The position numbers were made by a program, and so were the translations under genes. A stretch of DNA of 64,000 nt from Paraburkholderia heleia NBRC 101817 (GTDB lineage Bacteria > Pseudomonadota > Gammaproteobacteria > Burkholderiales > Burkholderiaceae), in the NCBI RefSeq assembly GCF_000739775.1, contig NZ_BBJH01000005.1, positions 1-64,000 on the forward strand, written 5' to 3'. The notes under the pieces are model-generated. The model saw only the letters and a list, made by a program, of their open reading frames with translations, was not told the origin of the DNA and made no database searches. Below are positions 32,382 through 41,781 of this stretch, piece by piece. The number at the start of each line of letters is the position of its first letter. The stretch's first letter is position 1.

Positions 32382-32458
32382 CGGAGCGTAGCGCAGCCTG
32401 GTAGCGCATCTGATTTGGGATCAGAGGGTCGTAGGTTCGAATCCTATCGCTCCGACCA
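32382..32458 (+). tRNA. tRNA-Pro (anticodon TGG)
   Basis: A 77-nt cloverleaf with an encoded CCA (32456-32458). Acceptor CGGAGCG pairs with CGCTCCG. Anticodon stem TCTGA/TCAGA encloses TTTGGGA, giving TGG at 32416-32418. The T-arm is TAGGTTCGAATCCTA. It has its own promoter and no tRNA neighbours. Confidence 0.98.
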
Positions 32459-32618
32459 GCCATACCGAGGGGTTACACGCCATTGGCCTGTAGCCCCTTT
32501 TCTTTTTCTTCCGCATCGCTTGCGTTTCATCGTACGGCTTGCGTTCCATTTGAAAAGCCGCCGAGCTTATAAAATACGGATCGGCCACCATTCCCGTGGC
32601 GATCGCACCCTGGCAGCC

Positions 32619-34268
32619 ATGTTACGTTTATCCGAAGTCAAACTCCCCCTCGACCACGCCGAAAGCGATCTCGAAGACGCGATTCGGGGACGCCTCGCGG
32701 ATCTCGGCGTAGGGGCGCACGCGCTTGTGCGTTACACCGTATTCCGCCGTGCGCACGACGCACGCAAGCGCTCGGATATCAAGCTGACCTATATCGTCGA
32801 CGTCGAGGTCAAGGACGAAGCGGCCGCGCTCAAGCGGATCGCCGGCAAGCCGCATTGCGGGGTGACGCCGGACATGACCTACCGCTTTGTCGCGAAGGCG
32901 CCCGAGCACTCGACGCGTCTGCGTCCGGTGGTGATCGGCATGGGGCCGTGCGGCCTGTTCGCGGGACTGATTCTCGCGCAGATGGGTTTTCGTCCGATCA
33001 TCCTCGAACGCGGCAAGGCCGTGCGCGAGCGCACCAAGGACACCTTCGGGCTGTGGCGCAAGTCCGTGCTCAACCCCGAATCCAACGTGCAGTTCGGCGA
33101 AGGCGGGGCTGGGACGTTTTCCGACGGCAAGCTATACAGCCAGATCAAGGATCCGCACCACTACGGCCGCAAGGTGCTCGAGGAGTTCGTCAAGGCAGGC
33201 GCGCCGGAAGACATCCTGTATCTGAGCCGCCCGCACATCGGCACGTTCCGGCTCGTCAGCATGGTGGAAAAGATGCGCGCCACCATCCACGAGCTGGGCG
33301 GTGAAGTGCGCTTCGAAACCCGTGTCGAAGACATTGAAATCGAACAGGGCAAGGTGCGCGCGCTCAAGCTTTCGAACGGCGAGACGCTGCCGTGCGACCA
33401 CGTCGTGCTGGCTGTCGGCCATAGCGCCCGCGACACGTTCCAGATGCTGCACGACCGCGGCGTGTTCATGGAAGCCAAGCCGTTTTCGCTGGGTTTTCGC
33501 ATCGAGCATCCGCAGGGAGTGATCGATCGCAGCCGCTTCGGCAAGTTTGCGGGCCACAAGCAACTCGGCGCGGCCGACTACAAGGTGGTGCATCATGCCA
33601 GCAATGGACGCGCGGTCTATAGCTTCTGCATGTGCCCGGGCGGTACGGTGGTCGCGGCGACCTCCGAGCCCGGCCGCGTGGTCACCAACGGGATGAGCCA
33701 GTATTCGCGGGCCGAGCGCAACGCGAATGCGGGCATCGTCGTCGGCATCACGCCGGAGGACTATCCGGGCGGACCGCTCGCGGGCATCGCGTTCCAGCGC
33801 AAGTGGGAAGAGCGGGCGTTCGAACTCGGCGGCGGCAATTATCAGGCGCCCGGTCAACTGGTCGGCGACTTTATCGCCGGCCGACCGTCGACGTCGCTCG
33901 GCTCCGTGGTGCCGTCTTACAAGCCGGGTGTGCACCCGACCGATCTCGGCACCGCGCTGCCCGACTACGTGATCGAAGCGATCCGTGAAGCCCTTCCCCA
34001 GATCGACAGGAAGATCGCAGGCTTCGCGATGCACGATGCCGTGCTCACTGGCGTGGAGACGCGTACGTCGTCACCGCTGCGGATTCGTCGCAAGGACGAT
34101 TACCAGAGCGTGAACGTCGAAGGTCTGTATCCCGCCGGCGAAGGCGCCGGGTATGCCGGCGGCATCTATTCGGCGGCCATCGACGGCATCGAAGTGGCGC
34201 AAGCCGTGGCGCTCAGTCTGACGTCGGCGCATGTGTCCTCGCGTGCATCCTCGCGTGCATCCCGATAG
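32619..34268 (+). CDS. FAD-dependent dehydrogenase (COG2509-type)
   Basis: A 549-aa flavoprotein. Residues ~105-135 hold the FAD-binding GxGPxG motif (VVIGMGPCGLFAGLILAQ...ILERG). The central NVQFGEGGAGTFSDGKLYS and VLAVGHSARDTFQML motifs, and the C-terminal EGLYPAGEGAGYAGGIYSAAIDGIEVA, are typical of the uncharacterised COG2509 dehydrogenases. The N-terminal ~95 residues form a separate small domain. The last residues come from a short DNA repeat (two copies of TCCTCGCGTGCA), giving Ser-Arg-Ala-Ser repeats. The frame is open far upstream through the tRNA; ATG 32619 is the family start. The substrate is unknown. Confidence 0.88.
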   Translation: MLRLSEVKLPLDHAESDLEDAIRGRLADLGVGAHALVRYTVFRRAHDARKRSDIKLTYIVDVEVKDEAAALKRIAGKPHCGVTPDMTYRFVAKAPEHSTRLRPVVIGMGPCGLFAGLILAQMGFRPIILERGKAVRERTKDTFGLWRKSVLNPESNVQFGEGGAGTFSDGKLYSQIKDPHHYGRKVLEEFVKAGAPEDILYLSRPHIGTFRLVSMVEKMRATIHELGGEVRFETRVEDIEIEQGKVRALKLSNGETLPCDHVVLAVGHSARDTFQMLHDRGVFMEAKPFSLGFRIEHPQGVIDRSRFGKFAGHKQLGAADYKVVHHASNGRAVYSFCMCPGGTVVAATSEPGRVVTNGMSQYSRAERNANAGIVVGITPEDYPGGPLAGIAFQRKWEERAFELGGGNYQAPGQLVGDFIAGRPSTSLGSVVPSYKPGVHPTDLGTALPDYVIEAIREALPQIDRKIAGFAMHDAVLTGVETRTSSPLRIRRKDDYQSVNVEGLYPAGEGAGYAGGIYSAAIDGIEVAQAVALSLTSAHVSSRASSRASR

Positions 34269-34459
34269 TAGCCCGCTGCGCGCCGTTTTTATCGCATGAC
34301 ACCCGCAGCAGGCCGGCGGTGAGCTTCAAGCGGCGTTTGCCCCGGACGTCAGCATGACGTCTGGCGGCCGATCCATTGCGCAAGAGCATGGATCCGCATT
34401 TTGCAGTGGATCGCAAAGTGCCCTTCCCCAATTTCCGCCTCCTCCAATCTCTCAAAATA

Positions 34460-34475
34460 CTGTATAAATATACAG
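34460..34475 (+). promoter_or_regulatory. LexA (SOS) box upstream of imuA
   Basis: CTGTATAAATATACAG is a perfect palindrome-class match to the CTGT-N8-ACAG SOS box with an all-A/T centre. It lies 85 bp before imuA and overlaps the likely core promoter, so the imuA-imuB-dnaE2 cassette should be DNA-damage inducible. Confidence 0.93.
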
Positions 34476-34559
34476 GTGGAGGCGCGCCGCCTCCTTCCTG
34501 CCGATGCCCCATTTCTTGCCGGGCAGGGTGAAGCGTTCCCATCAACCAGGCCACGAACC

Positions 34560-35417
34560 ATGGCAGCAGCAGCCCAGATCACTGCGCAGACCACCGCGCA
34601 ACTTGCCGCGCATTTGCCCCCCCGGCTGCAAAGCCGTGTGTGGCAAGGCGATCAGCTCGCGCGCGCCAGCGAGCGCACGGTGCCGAGCGGCCACGCTACG
34701 CTCGACGCCCAGCTCCCCGGCGCCGGCTGGCCCTCCGGCAGCCTGACCGAACTGCTCGTCGAGCGGGGCGGCGTGGGCGAGATGCGGCTCGTCGCGCCAG
34801 CCCTGCGCGCGCTCACCGCGCAGGCGGGCCGGCACGTGCTGCTCGTCGCGCCGCCGTGGCGCCCGTACGCCTGCGCGCTCAAGGCATGGGGGGTCGCGCT
34901 CGAGCGTGTGATCTGGGTGCGCGCGGCCGAAGACGAAGCCGCCTGGGTGGCCGAGCAGGCGCTCAAGCAGGAAGGCATGGGCGCCGTGCTGCTCTGGCAG
35001 ACGAAGGCGCGCGCCGACGCCGTGCGCCGTCTGCAGGTCGCCGCGCAGGATTCGCAGGCGCTCGCGTTTCTCGTGCGGCCGCTCGCCGCGCGCAACCAGT
35101 CGTCGCCGGCGCCGCTGCGCATGACCTGCTCGCCGGTGCCGCCGCCCGACGACGCGAACCTGAACCGCCGGCAATGGATGCAGCTCGCCGCGCTCTGCGT
35201 CGATATCTTCAAGCGCCGCGGGCCGCCGCCCGCCCAGCCACTCGTCATTACATTGCCGCTGCAGGACGCGGTGCTGCCCCAGCCGGACGCAGCCTCCGTC
35301 GTCATGCCGTGGCCCGGGGTCAATCATGCTGTGGATCGCCGTCACCTTGCCGTTGTTGCCGCTGGAGGCCGTCAGACCTCTGATGCTGCCGGCGCCGTCA
35401 ACGCCGCGCCTGCCTGA
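34560..35417 (+). CDS. imuA: Translesion synthesis accessory protein ImuA
   Basis: A 285-aa RecA/SulA-related protein of the ImuA family, needed with ImuB and DnaE2 for damage-induced mutagenesis. The N-terminus shows VWQGDQLARASERTVPSGHATLDAQLPGAGWPSGSLTELL, typical of ImuA, followed by HVLLVAPPWRPYACAL and VIWVRAAEDEAAWVAEQAL. No Walker A lysine loop is visible, as expected for this family. The frame is open to 34401, but ATG 34560 gives the family start. Its 3' end overlaps imuB by 92 bp. Confidence 0.9.
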   Translation: MAAAAQITAQTTAQLAAHLPPRLQSRVWQGDQLARASERTVPSGHATLDAQLPGAGWPSGSLTELLVERGGVGEMRLVAPALRALTAQAGRHVLLVAPPWRPYACALKAWGVALERVIWVRAAEDEAAWVAEQALKQEGMGAVLLWQTKARADAVRRLQVAAQDSQALAFLVRPLAARNQSSPAPLRMTCSPVPPPDDANLNRRQWMQLAALCVDIFKRRGPPPAQPLVITLPLQDAVLPQPDAASVVMPWPGVNHAVDRRHLAVVAAGGRQTSDAAGAVNAAPA

Positions 35418-36930
35418 AAGCGCCGATACCGATACCGATGCCGCCAGCGCGCCGCGCTGCTACGCGCTCGCCGACCACACGCGCATCCTGATCGCCGATC
35501 TCGACGCGCTGCGCCTGGGCGTCGAGCCCGGCAACACGCGCTCGCATGCGCTGGCGCTCGCGCCGGGGCTCGTGCTGCTCGAAGCCGATCCGGCGCGCGA
35601 GACCCGCGCGTTCGAGGCGCTTGCTCTCGCGTTGCTCGCCTATACGCCCAAGGTGTCGTTCGCGCAGTCGCATACGCTGTTGCTCGAAGTCGGCTCGGGC
35701 TTGCGTCTTTTCGGCGGCGTGCGTGCGCTGCTCGCAAAGGTGGCGGCGACGGTGGCCGGCTGCGGGCACCTCGCGCGCATCGCGTGCGCGCCCACGGCGT
35801 GGGGCGCGTGGACGCTCGCGCAGGCGCGCGTCACGCGTTCGTCGCGCCGCTGGCGCGTGCTCAAGGAAACGACGCTCGCGCGCATGCTTGATTCACTGCC
35901 GGTCACGCTCGCGCCGTTCGCCGCGCAGCACGACCACGCGCTCACGCAGATCGGCTGCGCGACGCTCGGCGATCTGCGGCGGCTGCCGCGCGACGGCATC
36001 GTGCGGCGCTTCGGCGACGGCGTGCTCGGCTGGCTCGCGCAGGCGCGCGGCGAAGCGCCCGATCCGCGCGTCTGGTTTGCCGCGCCGCCGTCGTTTCACG
36101 CGTCGCTCGAATTGCAGGCGCGCGTGGAGAGCGCCGAGGCGCTGCTCTTTGCCGCGCGCCGGCTCGTGATGCAGCTGGCCGGCTGGCTGGCTGCGCAGCA
36201 TGCGGCGTTGAGCGGCTTCGAGCTGCGTCTGGAGCACGAGCTGGCTTCGCGTCACGCGCCACGCACGTCTAGTCTGGCGATCGCCTGGGCGTCGCCTTCG
36301 CGTGACGCCGAGCATCTGCTGTGGCTGCTGCGCGAGCGCCTGAATCAGACCGAACTCGCCGCGCCCGTGATCGGCCTTGCGCTCGTCGCCTCGCAGGTGA
36401 GCGAATACGCGGCGCCCAGCGACACGCTCTTTCCGATGGCCGAGGCCGCCGAGGCCTCGCTCGGGCAGCTCTTCGAACGCATCGGCGCGCGGCTTGGCGA
36501 GCAGAACGTGCTGCAGCTTTTCGTCGAGGACGATCACCGGCCCGAACTGGCGATGTCGGCGCGGCCTTACCGCGAGAGCGGCGCAAAGCGTGCGCGCAAG
36601 CCGCGCAAGGCCGGCAAGCCGCAGCAGGAAGCCGGCGCGAGCGCGCCCGTGCAAAGCGCCTTCGACCTGCCCGAGGTGCCGCTGCCAACCCAGCCGCGTC
36701 CGGCGTGGCTGCTCGAAAAGCCGCTCAAGCTCGCGACGCGCGGCGATCGGCCCGTTTATCGACGGCCGCTGAAGACGCTCACGCGCACCGAGCGCATCGA
36801 GTCCGGCTGGTGGGACGGCGAGGGCGTCGGGCGCGACTACTACGTCGCCGCCGACGATCAGGGCCGCATGTTCTGGCTGTATCGCGAGCGCATTGGCGGG
36901 CAGTGGTATCTGCAAGGGCTTTTCGGCTAG
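35326..36930 (+). CDS. imuB: ImuB, catalytically inactive Y-family polymerase homologue
   Basis: A 534-aa Y-family polymerase-like scaffold that links DnaE2 to the sliding clamp. The start MLWIAVTLPLLPLEAV is the normal ImuB start, but the DxD and SxDE acidic catalytic motifs of active DinB-like polymerases are absent. A little-finger-like region and a C-terminal extension follow; VQSAFDLPEV near residue 445 is a possible clamp-binding segment. Translation begins inside imuA (92-bp overlap in another frame). The C-terminal YVAADDQGRMFWLYRERIGGQWYLQGLFG block is typical of ImuB. Confidence 0.93.
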   Translation: MLWIAVTLPLLPLEAVRPLMLPAPSTPRLPESADTDTDAASAPRCYALADHTRILIADLDALRLGVEPGNTRSHALALAPGLVLLEADPARETRAFEALALALLAYTPKVSFAQSHTLLLEVGSGLRLFGGVRALLAKVAATVAGCGHLARIACAPTAWGAWTLAQARVTRSSRRWRVLKETTLARMLDSLPVTLAPFAAQHDHALTQIGCATLGDLRRLPRDGIVRRFGDGVLGWLAQARGEAPDPRVWFAAPPSFHASLELQARVESAEALLFAARRLVMQLAGWLAAQHAALSGFELRLEHELASRHAPRTSSLAIAWASPSRDAEHLLWLLRERLNQTELAAPVIGLALVASQVSEYAAPSDTLFPMAEAAEASLGQLFERIGARLGEQNVLQLFVEDDHRPELAMSARPYRESGAKRARKPRKAGKPQQEAGASAPVQSAFDLPEVPLPTQPRPAWLLEKPLKLATRGDRPVYRRPLKTLTRTERIESGWWDGEGVGRDYYVAADDQGRMFWLYRERIGGQWYLQGLFG

Positions 36931-36964
36931 CGCTTATTCGTCGTTCTTTCGGATTTCAGGAATC

Positions 36965-39900
36965 ATGTCGATCAGCGGGACCGGCGCATCGTCGCCCCCA
37001 CAGTTGCCGGCGCAGTTGGCCGCACAGCTGCCTGACTACGCCGAACTGCACTGCCTGACCAATTTCACCTTCCTGCGCGGCGCGTCGCGCCCGGGCGAGA
37101 TGGTCGAGCAGGCGATCGGCCACGGCTACCGTGCGCTTGCGATCACCGACGAATGCTCGTTCGCGGGCGTCGTACGCGCCTGGAGCGCGCTCAACGAATA
37201 CGACGAGGCGCGCAAAAAAGCGTATGACGAAGCCGTGCGCGCGGCCCGCGAACGCGGCGCCCCTGCCGGCGCCGCGGCTTTGGGCCCGTTCGAGCCGTCG
37301 CTGCATCTGCTGATCGGCAGCGAGCTGAATCTCGTCGACGAACATGGCGCACCGTTCTGCACGATCGTTGCGCTCGCAATGACCCGCGAAGGCTACGGCA
37401 ATCTTTGCGAGCTGATCACGCTGGCGCGCTCGCGGGCGGCAAAGGGCAGCTATCGCGTGCATCCCGCCGATTTCACCGAACCCGAGACGGATTTCGAACA
37501 TCTGAAGCACTTGCGCGAGTGCGTGCTGCTGCTCGTGCCTCAGCGCACGGCCACGCTCGCGCAAACGCTGCGCGCCGCGCACTGGCTCGCGGGCTTCGCG
37601 GCCGAGCGCGCCTGGCTCGCGCTCGAACTCTGGCAAACCGGCGGCGACGACACGCAGATCGAAGCGCTACGCCACGTCTCGCAGGAGAGCGGCCTGCCGC
37701 TCGTCGCGGCGGGCGGCGTGCTGATGCACGCGCGTTCGCGCAAGCCGTTGCAGGACACGTTGAGCGCGATTCGCATCGGCAAGCCGCTCGCGTCGTGCGG
37801 GCGCGCGCTGGAGGCGAATGCGGAGCGGCATCTGCGCTCGCGTGTGCGGCTCGGCGCGATTTATCCGCGCGAGGCGCTCGACGCGACGCTCGACGTCGCG
37901 CGCCGCTGCACGTTTTCGCTCGGCGAGCTGGCCTACGAATATCCCGAGGAACTGGTGCCGCCCGGCGAGACGCCCCAGTCGTGGCTGCGCAAGCTCGTGA
38001 TGAAGGGCGTGCTGGAGCGCTGGCCCGACGGCCTGAACGACAAGCGCCGCGAGCAGATCGAACAGGAACTCAAACTCATCGACGAGCTGAAATACGAGAA
38101 GTACTTCCTCACGGTGCACGACATCGTCCGCTTCGCGCGCGAGCGCAAGATCCTGTGCCAGGGGCGCGGCTCGGCGGCGAACTCGGTGGTCTGCTATTGC
38201 CTGAAGATCACGGAGATCGATCCCGTGCGCATGAACATGCTCGTGGCGCGTTTTCTCTCCCGCGCGCGCAACGAGCCGCCCGACATCGACGTCGACTTCG
38301 AGCATCAGCGTCGCGAAGAAGTCATTCAGTACATCTACCGCAAGTACGGCACGCGCCGCGCCGCGCTGGCCGCGACGCTCATCACCTATCGCTCGCGCAG
38401 CGCGTTGCGCGATGTCGGCAAGGCGCTCGGCCTCGACAGTGCGCTCGTCGAAAAGCTCTCGGGCGCGCATCAGTGGTGGGACGGTCCCGATTCGATCGCG
38501 CGCCATCTGGAGGAGGCGGGCTTTTCGCCCGACTCGCACGTTACGCAGCAGCTCATCCGTCTCACGCGCGAGCTGCGCGGTTTTCCGCGTCATCTCTCGC
38601 AGCACGTGGGCGGTTTCGTGATCGCGCGCGACAAGCTCTCGCGGCTCGTGCCGATCGAAAACGCAGCGATGCAGGACCGCTACGTGATCGAGTGGGACAA
38701 GGACGATATCGACGCGCTGCGGCTGTTGAAAGTGGACGTGCTCGCGCTCGGCATGCTCTCGGCGATCCGCCGCTCGCTCGAATTCGTCGCGCAAAGGCGC
38801 GGGCTGCCCGAGATGCGCGTGCAGGACATTCCGCTCGAGGACCCGGCGGTGTATCGCATGTGCGCGAGAGCCGATACGGTCGGCGTGTTCCAGATCGAGT
38901 CGCGCGCGCAGCAGAGCATGTTGCCGCGTTTGCGGCCGCGCACGTACTACGATCTCGTGATCCAGGTGGCGATCGTGCGGCCGGGGCCGATCCAGGGCGA
39001 CATGGTGCATCCGTACCTCAAGCGCCGGCACGGCGACGAGGCGGTGGAGTATGCGAAGGAAGAATTGCGCCCAGTGCTCGAACGCACACTCGGCGTGCCG
39101 ATCTTTCAGGAGCAGGTGATGCATCTCGCGATGGTCGCCGCGGACTACACCGGCGAGGAAGCCGACAAGCTGCGCCGCGCGATGGCCGCATGGCGGCGCG
39201 ATGGAGATCTGCGGCCGTATCAGGCCGATCTCACGAAGCGCATGCTCAAGAAGGACTACTCGCTGGAATTCGCCGAGCGCATCTGCAAGCAGATCGAGGG
39301 TTTCGGCGACTACGGCTTTCCGGAAAGCCATGCGGCGAGTTTCGCGCTGCTCGTCTACACGAGTTCGTGGCTCAAGCGTTACGAGCCTGCCGCATTTCTC
39401 GCAGGACTGCTGAATAGTCAGCCGCTCGGTTTCTATTCGCCTTCCCAGCTCGTGCAGGACGCGAAGCGTCACGGCGTGCAGGTGCGCGCGCCCGATATCG
39501 CGTTGAGCGACTGGGCGTCGGTGCTGGAGCGGCGCGGCGCACCCGGCGAGCGGCTCGATGACGAGGCGGTTCGCGCGCGCAACGCCGAGGGGCTGCGTTA
39601 TCGCGCGCTGCTGCGCGCGGCCGCGTTGACGCGCAGGGGCACGCTCAAGCGCTGCGGCCGGCGGCACAGGTTCATGGACGGCACGAAGCGCGTCGTGCGC
39701 TCGCGCATTGCGCTTGCGCCGCAGCGCTATGGACGCGGCGGGCCGGCTGTGCGTCTCGGCTTCAGTCTCATCAAGGGATTTTCCGAAGACGCCGCGCGGC
39801 GTGTGATCGAGGCGCGCGAGCGCGCGCCGTTCACCGACGTCGACGATCTCGCGCGCCGCGCGGCGCTCACGCGGCGCGAACTGGAGGCGCTGGCGGCGTC

Positions 39901-40447
39901 GAACGCGCTCGCGAGCCTCGCGGGCCACCGGCGCGAGGCGTGGTGGGCCGTGACCGCGCAGCACGCGGTGCCTGCGCTTTTGCGTGATGCGCCCGTTGCC
40001 GAGGCGCCGCTTGCGTTGCCGCGCGCTTCCGAAGGCGCGGAAATCGTCGCCGATTACGCGAGCCTGCGGCTCACGCTCAATCGCCATCCGCTCGAACTGC
40101 TGCGCCACGGCCTCGCGAAGCAGCGCTTTCGCACGGCGGAGCAACTGGCGCATTGCCGGCACGGCATGCTCGCGCGCGTGTGCGGGATCGTGACGGTGCG
40201 GCAGCGGCCCGGTACGGCGAACGGCACGATCTTCGTCTCGCTCGAGGACGAGACCGGCAGCGTCAACGTGATCGTGCACGCGTCGCTCGTCGAATCGCAG
40301 CGCAAGGAGCTGCTAGGGTCTTCGCTGCTGGCGGTGGCGGGCGTGGTGCAGCGCGAGGGCGAGGTCGTGCACCTCGTGGCGCACCGGCTGGAGGACCACA
40401 GCCGGCTGCTCGGGCGGCTCGCGACAGAGAGCCGCAATTTTCACTGA
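36965..40447 (+). CDS. dnaE2: Error-prone DNA polymerase DnaE2
   Basis: A 1160-aa C-family polymerase, the catalytic partner of ImuA/ImuB. It has a PHP domain at residues 20-260 (YAELHCLTNFTFLRGASRP, ALAITDECSFAG), the catalytic NEPPDIDVDFEHQRREEV region near 435-450, the fingers, and a C-terminal OB fold. It is longer than usual (about 1050-1080) owing to insertions near residue 85 (RAARERGAPAGAAALGPFE) and a basic one near 870-915. ATG 36965 follows CAGGA and lies 34 bp after imuB; the frame extends upstream without support. Confidence 0.95.
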   Translation: MSISGTGASSPPQLPAQLAAQLPDYAELHCLTNFTFLRGASRPGEMVEQAIGHGYRALAITDECSFAGVVRAWSALNEYDEARKKAYDEAVRAARERGAPAGAAALGPFEPSLHLLIGSELNLVDEHGAPFCTIVALAMTREGYGNLCELITLARSRAAKGSYRVHPADFTEPETDFEHLKHLRECVLLLVPQRTATLAQTLRAAHWLAGFAAERAWLALELWQTGGDDTQIEALRHVSQESGLPLVAAGGVLMHARSRKPLQDTLSAIRIGKPLASCGRALEANAERHLRSRVRLGAIYPREALDATLDVARRCTFSLGELAYEYPEELVPPGETPQSWLRKLVMKGVLERWPDGLNDKRREQIEQELKLIDELKYEKYFLTVHDIVRFARERKILCQGRGSAANSVVCYCLKITEIDPVRMNMLVARFLSRARNEPPDIDVDFEHQRREEVIQYIYRKYGTRRAALAATLITYRSRSALRDVGKALGLDSALVEKLSGAHQWWDGPDSIARHLEEAGFSPDSHVTQQLIRLTRELRGFPRHLSQHVGGFVIARDKLSRLVPIENAAMQDRYVIEWDKDDIDALRLLKVDVLALGMLSAIRRSLEFVAQRRGLPEMRVQDIPLEDPAVYRMCARADTVGVFQIESRAQQSMLPRLRPRTYYDLVIQVAIVRPGPIQGDMVHPYLKRRHGDEAVEYAKEELRPVLERTLGVPIFQEQVMHLAMVAADYTGEEADKLRRAMAAWRRDGDLRPYQADLTKRMLKKDYSLEFAERICKQIEGFGDYGFPESHAASFALLVYTSSWLKRYEPAAFLAGLLNSQPLGFYSPSQLVQDAKRHGVQVRAPDIALSDWASVLERRGAPGERLDDEAVRARNAEGLRYRALLRAAALTRRGTLKRCGRRHRFMDGTKRVVRSRIALAPQRYGRGGPAVRLGFSLIKGFSEDAARRVIEARERAPFTDVDDLARRAALTRRELEALAASNALASLAGHRREAWWAVTAQHAVPALLRDAPVAEAPLALPRASEGAEIVADYASLRLTLNRHPLELLRHGLAKQRFRTAEQLAHCRHGMLARVCGIVTVRQRPGTANGTIFVSLEDETGSVNVIVHASLVESQRKELLGSSLLAVAGVVQREGEVVHLVAHRLEDHSRLLGRLATESRNFH

Positions 40448-40476
40448 ATGTTCGCCGGAGAGCGGCCGGCTCGCCG

Positions 40477-41400
40477 CTATGCGCTGCGCTGCGCGCCGTC
40501 TCGCATGAAAGCGTCGAGCACGGCGCGAATCGCCACGTCGAACGGCGTGCGGCGGCCCATCCTCAGCGTTTCGAGGCGGCTCGAATCGAGATGACAGTCG
40601 CGCGGGCGCGGCGTGGCGTCGGTCGGCGTCGGCTGTGCGAGCAGATGCGCCTCTACGCCCAGTGCCTGTGCGATCCGCTGGGCGATGTCGTACTTCGTCA
40701 TCGGCTCGTCGCCTGACCACTGCGCGACCCCGCAAACGGGCTCGCCGTCTGCGCAGCGCAGCAACAGTTCGCGGATCACGAATGCCACGTCGAGCGTGAA
40801 AGTAGGGTAGCGCGTGGCCCACGCGTCCATCGGCGCGGCCTGCGCCCCGGGCTCTCCCGAAGCGATGATCGCTGGCACGAGGCTCGTCACCGCGGATTCG
40901 TGCCAGCCGACGATCGGCCCATACAGCAAGGGCAGGCGCAGCACGAGGGCGTTGTCGCTGGTTTCGAGCAGCGCCCGCTCGCCTTCGAGCTTGCTGTGGC
41001 CGTAAGCGTTGAGCGGATTCGGCGTGTCGCCGATGCGGTAGGGCGGCTGCGTGCCGTCGAAGACGTAATCGGTGGAAATCGAGAGCACCCATGCGCCGCG
41101 CTGCCGCGCCGCCGCGGCGACGCGGCGCACCGCATCGACGTTGAGTGCGCGCGCCGCCGCCGGGTCGTGTTCGCACACGTCGGGGCGGCGCTCGGCGGCG
41201 GCCAGCACGATCGCGTCGGGCGCCTCGCGCTCGACGAAGGCGTTCACGGCTTGCGTGTCGCGCACATCGAGCACGGCCTGCTGCGGGCTGCCGTGGCGGA
41301 ACGCGGTCGGCACGACCTGCCATGGGGTTTCTGCTGCGAGTTCACGCACCACGGCGCGCCCGAGCAGGCCCGACGCGCCGATTACGGCAACCTTGAACAT
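40477..41400 (-). CDS. RmlD-like sugar-nucleotide reductase / epimerase
   Basis: A 307-aa extended short-chain dehydrogenase of the RmlD substrate-binding family (dTDP-4-dehydrorhamnose reductase or MAT2B-like). The NAD(P) motif is VAVIGASGLLGRAVV. The active site is STDYVFDG then YGHSKLEGERAL (YxxxK). It stands alone, with no rhamnose-pathway genes nearby, so the substrate is open. It is co-directional with and downstream of the copper chaperone gene (11 bp gap), but a functional link is not apparent. Confidence 0.82.
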   Translation of the reverse strand: MFKVAVIGASGLLGRAVVRELAAETPWQVVPTAFRHGSPQQAVLDVRDTQAVNAFVEREAPDAIVLAAAERRPDVCEHDPAAARALNVDAVRRVAAAARQRGAWVLSISTDYVFDGTQPPYRIGDTPNPLNAYGHSKLEGERALLETSDNALVLRLPLLYGPIVGWHESAVTSLVPAIIASGEPGAQAAPMDAWATRYPTFTLDVAFVIRELLLRCADGEPVCGVAQWSGDEPMTKYDIAQRIAQALGVEAHLLAQPTPTDATPRPRDCHLDSSRLETLRMGRRTPFDVAIRAVLDAFMRDGAQRSA

Positions 41401-41411
41401 GGCGCGGCCTG

Positions 41412-41618
41412 TCAGACGCTGGCCGTGCCGACCACGGTGTAGCCGGCTTCGTCGATCGCCGACTTCAGGACTTCGGCGCTCTGGCTCGATTCGACCTTCA
41501 CGCGGCCGGCGGCCAGATCGATCTCGACCTGGGCCTGCGCGTCGTGTTCGTGGATCGCGCGCGTGACGGCGCCTACGCAGTGCTGGCAGCTCATGCCTTC
41601 GACGTTGAACTGAATCAT
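41412..41618 (-). CDS. CopZ-like copper chaperone (HMA domain)
   Basis: A 68-aa single heavy-metal-associated domain with the metal site GMSCQHC near residues 8-14 and the ferredoxin-like beta-alpha-beta pattern (VEIDLAAGRVKVES, VLKSAIDEAGYTVV). It would carry Cu(I) in the cytoplasm. It is divergent from the CueR-like regulator, with the regulator's operator in between; no CopA ATPase is in the window. Confidence 0.9.
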   Translation of the reverse strand: MIQFNVEGMSCQHCVGAVTRAIHEHDAQAQVEIDLAAGRVKVESSQSAEVLKSAIDEAGYTVVGTASV

Positions 41619-41707
41619 CGTGTGTTCCTTTTTTCAGAGATTGAGGCTTGTGACTACTCGATATGAGGCCGCCGGCGGATTATGCCAGCGGGGACTCGTT
41701 GTCGCGC

Positions 41708-41738
41708 TGGACCTTCCCATAATGGGAAGGTGTACCAT
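41708..41738 (+). promoter_or_regulatory. CueR-type operator-promoter with 19-bp spacer
   Basis: The dyad ACCTTCCC..GGGAAGGT (41711-41731) lies between TGGACC (-35, 41708-41713) and TACCAT (-10, 41733-41738), which are 19 bp apart, the stretched spacing that MerR activators require. It points toward the regulator gene, so the regulator is probably autoregulated by copper. Control of the opposite copZ-like gene from the same site is possible but its -35/-10 are poor. Confidence 0.85.
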
Positions 41739-41781
41739 CGAACGACTGATCAAACGATCGACCAGACAGCGGGAGAACGGC

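Noticed and set aside
32049..32618. Upstream extension of the FAD dehydrogenase frame through tRNA-Pro
   Set aside because: It would translate the sixA antisense strand and the tRNA gene; the conserved start is ATG 32619.
41620..41781. 54-codon N-terminal extension of the CueR-like regulator
   Set aside because: It would translate through the regulator's own operator and promoter; GTG 41782 has a good ribosome site and the family N-terminus.
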